From NCBI GenBank assembly GCA_016874735.1, contig VGTI01000014.1, forward strand, positions 1 through 64,000: a stretch of DNA of 64,000 nt, in the 5' to 3' direction. The notes beneath the pieces are model-generated. The model saw only the letters and a list, made by a program, of their open reading frames with translations. It did no database searches and was not told where the DNA came from. The stretch comes from Deltaproteobacteria bacterium (lineage in GTDB: Bacteria > Bdellovibrionota_B > Oligoflexia > Oligoflexales > CAIYRB01). Shown here piece after piece: positions 60,610 to 64,000 of the stretch. The first letter of the stretch is position 1, and each line of letters opens with the position of its first letter. Made by a program: the position numbers and the translations under genes.

Positions 60610-61665
60610 TCAGGCCCAATCAAGTATCACTTTCGCGGCAGCTCCCTGATTTAGGACGGCAAATCCCTTTTCGTAGTCGTCGACTGAGAACCGGTGGGTG
60701 ATCACTTGGCTAATGTCGAGGCCGCTTTGCAGCATACTCGCCATTTTGTACCAGGTGTCGTACATCTCACGGCCGTAAATACCTTTAAGTATTAGACCTT
60801 TGAAGATAACCAGGTTCCAGTCGATAGCGACTTCGCCGGGGAAGATACCCAGGATGGCGACACGGCCACCGTTGTTCATCGACTGCAGCATGTCTTGAAA
60901 GGCAACGGCATTGCCCGACATCTCGAGCCCAACATCAAAGCCTTCCGTCATACCTAATTCGCGCATGACGTCCTTCAGCGATTCCGTCTTGGCATTGACG
61001 ACGCGTGTGGCACCGGCCTTGCGAGCTAGATCGAGTCGGTATTCATTTACGTCGGTGATGACAACGTGCCGGGCTCCTACATGCTTGGCTATCGCCACAC
61101 CCATGATACCAATGGGCCCAGCGCCGGTGATCAGCACGTCTTCGCCCACGAGATCAAACGACAGAGCTGTATGCACAGCATTGCCGTAAGGATCGAAGAT
61201 CGAGGCGATCTCGTCGGGAATGTTGCTGGCGATCTTGAAAGCGTTGCTCGCAGGAATCGCTAGGTACTCGGCAAAAGCGCCGTCGCGATTGACGCCGACT
61301 CCGATCGTATTACGACAAAGATGGCGCCGCCCAGCCCGACAGTTACGGCAACGATCACAAGTGATGTGACCCTCGCCAGACACGCGATCGCCGACCTTAA
61401 AGCCGGTCACCGCGTTGCCGACCTCGGCCACATGCCCAAAAAACTCGTGGCCCGCCGTCATCGGCACAGGGATCGTACGCTGCGCCCAAGCGTCCCAGTT
61501 ATAGATGTGCAGGTCTGTCCCGCAGATGGCGGTTTTTTTGATTTTGATCAGAAGATCGTTAGGCCCAATGGGTGGCACTGGGACCTGGCGCATCGTGAGT
61601 CCTTTAGCACGTTCGGCCTTTACGAGAGCCTTCATCATCTTGGCGGTGCCTGGCGCGTTGGTCAT
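60610..61665 (-). CDS. tdh: L-threonine 3-dehydrogenase
   Basis: Oxidises L-threonine to 2-amino-3-ketobutyrate with NAD+, the first step of threonine conversion to glycine. About 351 residues of the zinc alcohol-dehydrogenase superfamily. The catalytic zinc ligands are Cys in [16 protein letters not shown] and GHEFFG, the structural zinc cluster is [15 protein letters not shown], and the NAD fold is [19 protein letters not shown] chose ATG 61665, five bases after GGGGGA; an ATG at 61677 lies inside that site. It follows kbl by about 41 bases in the same direction, the standard pathway operon. Confidence 0.96.
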   Translation of the reverse strand: MTNAPGTAKMMKALVKAERAKGLTMRQVPVPPIGPNDLLIKIKKTAICGTDLHIYNWDAWAQRTIPVPMTAGHEFFGHVAEVGNAVTGFKVGDRVSGEGHITCDRCRNCRAGRRHLCRNTIGVGVNRDGAFAEYLAIPASNAFKIASNIPDEIASIFDPYGNAVHTALSFDLVGEDVLITGAGPIGIMGVAIAKHVGARHVVITDVNEYRLDLARKAGATRVVNAKTESLKDVMRELGMTEGFDVGLEMSGNAVAFQDMLQSMNNGGRVAILGIFPGEVAIDWNLVIFKGLILKGIYGREMYDTWYKMASMLQSGLDISQVITHRFSVDDYEKGFAVLNQGAAAKVILDWA

Positions 61666-61706
61666 GAATTCCCCCATCGTCGATCACACTGTGACCGCAC
61701 GTATAC

Positions 61707-62894
61707 TTAGCTGATGATTCCCTGCTCACGTCCCACTTTGGCAAAGGCCTCGACGGCTCGCACCAAATCCTCGTGGCTGTGTGCCGCCGACATTTGCGTA
61801 CGAATACGCGCCTTGCCCTTCGGTACCACGGGGAACGAGAAGCTAATCACGTAGACACCCTCGGCCAGTAAACCCTCGGCCAAAGCCTTGGCCTTAACGG
61901 CATCGCCAATCATGATCGGAATGATTGGGTGCTCACCAGGCAGGAGTTGATACCCAAGCTTGGTCATCGCACTGCGAAAGTATTTACTGTTGGCATTCAA
62001 GCGCGTCCTGAGATCATCAGCCGTGCGGATGAGTTCCAGCGCGTAAATCGAGGCCGATGCTATCGATGGGGCCAGTGTGTTTGAAAATAGATATGGTCGC
62101 GACCTCTGCCTTAGGTAGTCGACAATCTCTTTGCTTGCGGCCGTGTAACCACCCGAGGCCCCACCTAAAGCTTTGCCCAGCGTGCCCGTGATGATATCGA
62201 CCTCGCCAAAAACACCGCAGTGTTCGGCAGTGCCGCGCCCGTGTTTGCCGACAAAACCAACGGCGTGAGAATCATCGACCACGGTAAGAGCGCCGTAGCG
62301 TTTGGCTAGTGCGACCACCCCCTTAAGATCGGCTATCGAACCATCCATGGAGAATACGCCGTCGGTCACCACCATACGAAAGCGGCAGCCGGCGGCTTCG
62401 CGCAGCTTTTCCTCAAGATCATGGAGGTCGCAGTTGCGGTATCGCCAACGCTTCGCCTTACTTAGGCGAATGCCGTCGATTATACTCGCGTGGTTCAGCT
62501 CATCGCTGATGATCGCGTCTTCCTCCCCCATCAGCGTCTCAAATAACCCGCCGTTGGCATCAAAACACGACGAGTACAAGATCGCATCCTCGGTGCCGAC
62601 AAAGTTGGCGACGAGCGTCTCGAGATCTTTATGCACAGACTGCGTGCCGCAGATAAAGCGGACTGAGGCCAGACCGTAACCGAAGGACTCTAGGCCCTGC
62701 TCTGCCGCTTGAACCAGACGGGGATCGCCGGCCAGTCCCAGGTAGTTGTTAGCACAAAGGTTCAAAACCTGACGGCCACCGGTGGTCACCACCGCGCCCT
62801 GCGGCGATGTGATCACGCGCTCGCTCTTATAGAGACCTTGATGCTTCAGCTGCGCCAGCTCGTGGCGCAGATGGTCACGAAACATATCGTTCAT
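61707..62894 (-). CDS. kbl: glycine C-acetyltransferase (2-amino-3-ketobutyrate CoA ligase)
   Basis: Pyridoxal-phosphate enzyme that splits 2-amino-3-ketobutyrate with CoA into glycine and acetyl-CoA, acting on the Tdh product. 395 residues, normal length. Family marks are [76 protein letters not shown] and the PLP lysine in [16 protein letters not shown]. Upstream, 54 bases away, ends the anti-sigma-like gene on the same strand; whether the transcript continues through is unknown. Confidence 0.97.
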   Translation of the reverse strand: MNDMFRDHLRHELAQLKHQGLYKSERVITSPQGAVVTTGGRQVLNLCANNYLGLAGDPRLVQAAEQGLESFGYGLASVRFICGTQSVHKDLETLVANFVGTEDAILYSSCFDANGGLFETLMGEEDAIISDELNHASIIDGIRLSKAKRWRYRNCDLHDLEEKLREAAGCRFRMVVTDGVFSMDGSIADLKGVVALAKRYGALTVVDDSHAVGFVGKHGRGTAEHCGVFGEVDIITGTLGKALGGASGGYTAASKEIVDYLRQRSRPYLFSNTLAPSIASASIYALELIRTADDLRTRLNANSKYFRSAMTKLGYQLLPGEHPIIPIMIGDAVKAKALAEGLLAEGVYVISFSFPVVPKGKARIRTQMSAAHSHEDLVRAVEAFAKVGREQGIIS

Positions 62895-62948
62895 GGCTAA
62901 CCGTCCTACTCCGTTGGTCCTTCGGGATTTAGACGGCTAGTCTTACCG

Positions 62949-63809
62949 CTAATTATTGTGGCCAGCAACGGCGATCTCAGCCAGCTCATCGGCACTACGC
63001 CGACCGACCAGCATACTGACGACATTAGGTGCCGATTGCCAGGCGATCATGTTCTGATCGTTGGAGGCGTAGGTTTGATAAATGAGCCCGCGCATATTAC
63101 CGGGTTCCGATCGCGGCAGGTCGCTCAAGCGGCCGGCAAAGGAGAAGTGGATGATCTTCTCGTTGTTTTTACTCGTCCGGTGGTCATACATGACCACAAC
63201 GACCTTGGCGACCTCGTAGTCGATGACGGTGGCGCCTTCGAGCTCCCAAGATGCTGGTACGTTTCTGAGCATCCGCGGCTTAAAGTCTAGACCTGGATAG
63301 TTTGCCAGGTACTGGCTCACCTCTTTGGTTTCATGACTCGGCAGATTCAGCCGCTCGCGCGACGCTTCCTCGAGTGCTAGCGCCTCGTAACCTAGATACT
63401 CTAACGGTTTAAAGGTGTTATCACTGGTCTTTCCAAACTGCCAGTAAGCCGCGACGCCGAGGCCCACGACAAATACCACCATAGCTACACGGCGCACCAT
63501 GGTGCTGACGGCGACACCGCGCTCGAGTTCCGCGATCTTAACGTTCTCGACAGTCGCCTTAACGCGCGGATCTTGTACCAGCGCAGCCAGCTCGCTCTGC
63601 TCCCTATCACGCAGATAGTAACTCTGCATCGACAGTTGCAGACGGCCGCGCAAGCTTTGAAACTCCTCGAGCACAGATTCTTTGCCAGCAGTCTGCAGGA
63701 GCTGCTCATACTTGGGCGCGATCGTGCTCGGTAGCTCTCCGTCGAGATACTCAGGCAAATATCCGTAGAGGATATCGTTGTCACTCAGTTGGCCGGCCGT
63801 AACTGCCAT
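62949..63809 (-). CDS. single-pass membrane protein, probable anti-sigma factor
   Basis: A 286-residue protein with a cytoplasmic N-terminal part (LSDNDILYGYLPEYLDGELP, a zinc-less anti-sigma-like start), one transmembrane helix (RRVAMVVFVVGLGVAAYWQF, about 106-125) and a periplasmic C-terminal domain (SWELEGATVIDYEVAKVVVV). It begins 21 bases after the stop of a probable sigma factor gene on the same strand, the usual order for a sigma/anti-sigma pair. GGGAG sits unusually close (1 base) to the ATG. The role is inferred from order and topology. Confidence 0.7.
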   Translation of the reverse strand: MAVTAGQLSDNDILYGYLPEYLDGELPSTIAPKYEQLLQTAGKESVLEEFQSLRGRLQLSMQSYYLRDREQSELAALVQDPRVKATVENVKIAELERGVAVSTMVRRVAMVVFVVGLGVAAYWQFGKTSDNTFKPLEYLGYEALALEEASRERLNLPSHETKEVSQYLANYPGLDFKPRMLRNVPASWELEGATVIDYEVAKVVVVMYDHRTSKNNEKIIHFSFAGRLSDLPRSEPGNMRGLIYQTYASNDQNMIAWQSAPNVVSMLVGRRSADELAEIAVAGHNN

Positions 63810-63830
63810 CGCATGCTCCCAAAGTGAGTA

Positions 63831-64000
63831 TCAGAATTGAGGCTTGTCCTGGATTAAGGTGCGCCTTGCTTGCGCCAAGTTACGCCGCACGTCAACCTCG
63901 GGCCAAGTTAATGCCTTCGCCGCATCGGCGGTCGATAAACCGACCACGTCGACGGCTGCGAGTGAGGCCCGCTCGCTGATGCTCAGTGGCTTCAGTGCGC
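63831..64000 (-). CDS. ECF-type sigma factor, C-terminal part, cut by window edge
   Basis: The minus strand from the window end to TGA at 63831 codes LKPLSISERASLAAVDVVGL, then STADAAKALTWPEVDVRRNL and AQARRTLIQDKPQF. This is the region-4 helix-turn-helix pattern of ECF sigma factors (L-x-x-L-x-x-x-E-R, then GLS-x-x-x-A-A, then a recognition helix and ARRTL). Region 2 lies outside the window. It is followed by the anti-sigma-like gene. Confidence 0.75.
   Translation of the reverse strand, partial: ALKPLSISERASLAAVDVVGLSTADAAKALTWPEVDVRRNLAQARRTLIQDKPQF

Noticed and set aside
1-64000. CRISPR array
   Set aside because: I found no series of regularly spaced short repeats; the only repeats are the long IS91-like duplication, protein-coding repeats and dyads.

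Overview
The window looks like chromosome from a free-living Gram-negative bacterium with an outer membrane: many lipoproteins carry type II signal peptides, and there are a TonB protein with a TonB-dependent receptor and several secreted hydrolases. GC is roughly balanced. The fibre-like surface proteins and the large lipoproteins ending in a formylglycine-enzyme-like domain suggest a delta-proteobacterial or Bdellovibrionota (Oligoflexia-like) lineage. That placement is inference from protein style, not from a marker gene.

Layout. 1-2950 is a graveyard of broken genes: an IS91-like transposase piece, an rsmI stub, and an outer-membrane protein start joined to a PEGA-domain gene, around one intact secreted protein (1459-2382). 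2991-9918 holds an amidohydrolase, an AAA ATPase split by a stop codon behind a perfect palindrome, an FAD monooxygenase and a group of envelope proteins. 10162-15048 is a fibre-like surface gene cut by a complete IS607-type element (serine recombinase plus TnpB). 15082-21383 holds envelope and membrane proteins, a regulator and a YheT-type hydrolase. 21471-24242 is phosphoenolpyruvate carboxylase. 25182-37199 is rich in secreted or carbohydrate-active proteins: an esterase, GH13 amylase, trypsin-like protease, GH35 beta-galactosidase, TonB and a TonB-dependent receptor, with an exonuclease-WYL fusion among them. 37221-46047 holds a repeat-bearing lipoprotein, a CHASE2-PP2C signalling phosphatase, a methyltransferase and a serine hydrolase fused to two lectin domains.

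46045-57000 is an accessory region. An AT-richer two-gene unit (lipoprotein plus HEAT-repeat protein) lies between transposase remnants. It is followed by DUF2330-like, Gre-like and HdeD-like genes, a DUF4160/DUF2442 pair, a fragment resembling the 3' end of a tmRNA or tRNA (possible attachment site), a broken HTH antitoxin, a VapBC pair and a large IS91-like remnant. 57046-60121 is an apparent operon led by an unknown protein and ending in a 2-oxoglutarate/Fe(II) oxygenase, behind a 13-bp dyad.

60504-64000 returns to ordinary chromosome: tRNA-Pro(CGG), the tdh and kbl genes of threonine breakdown, and a membrane anti-sigma-like protein with its probable sigma factor at the right edge. The most interesting items are the IS607 insertion in a surface gene with a predicted guide RNA, the serine hydrolase with ricin and bulb-lectin domains, the exonuclease-WYL fusion, the lipoprotein/HEAT pair, and the ATPase with its palindrome.
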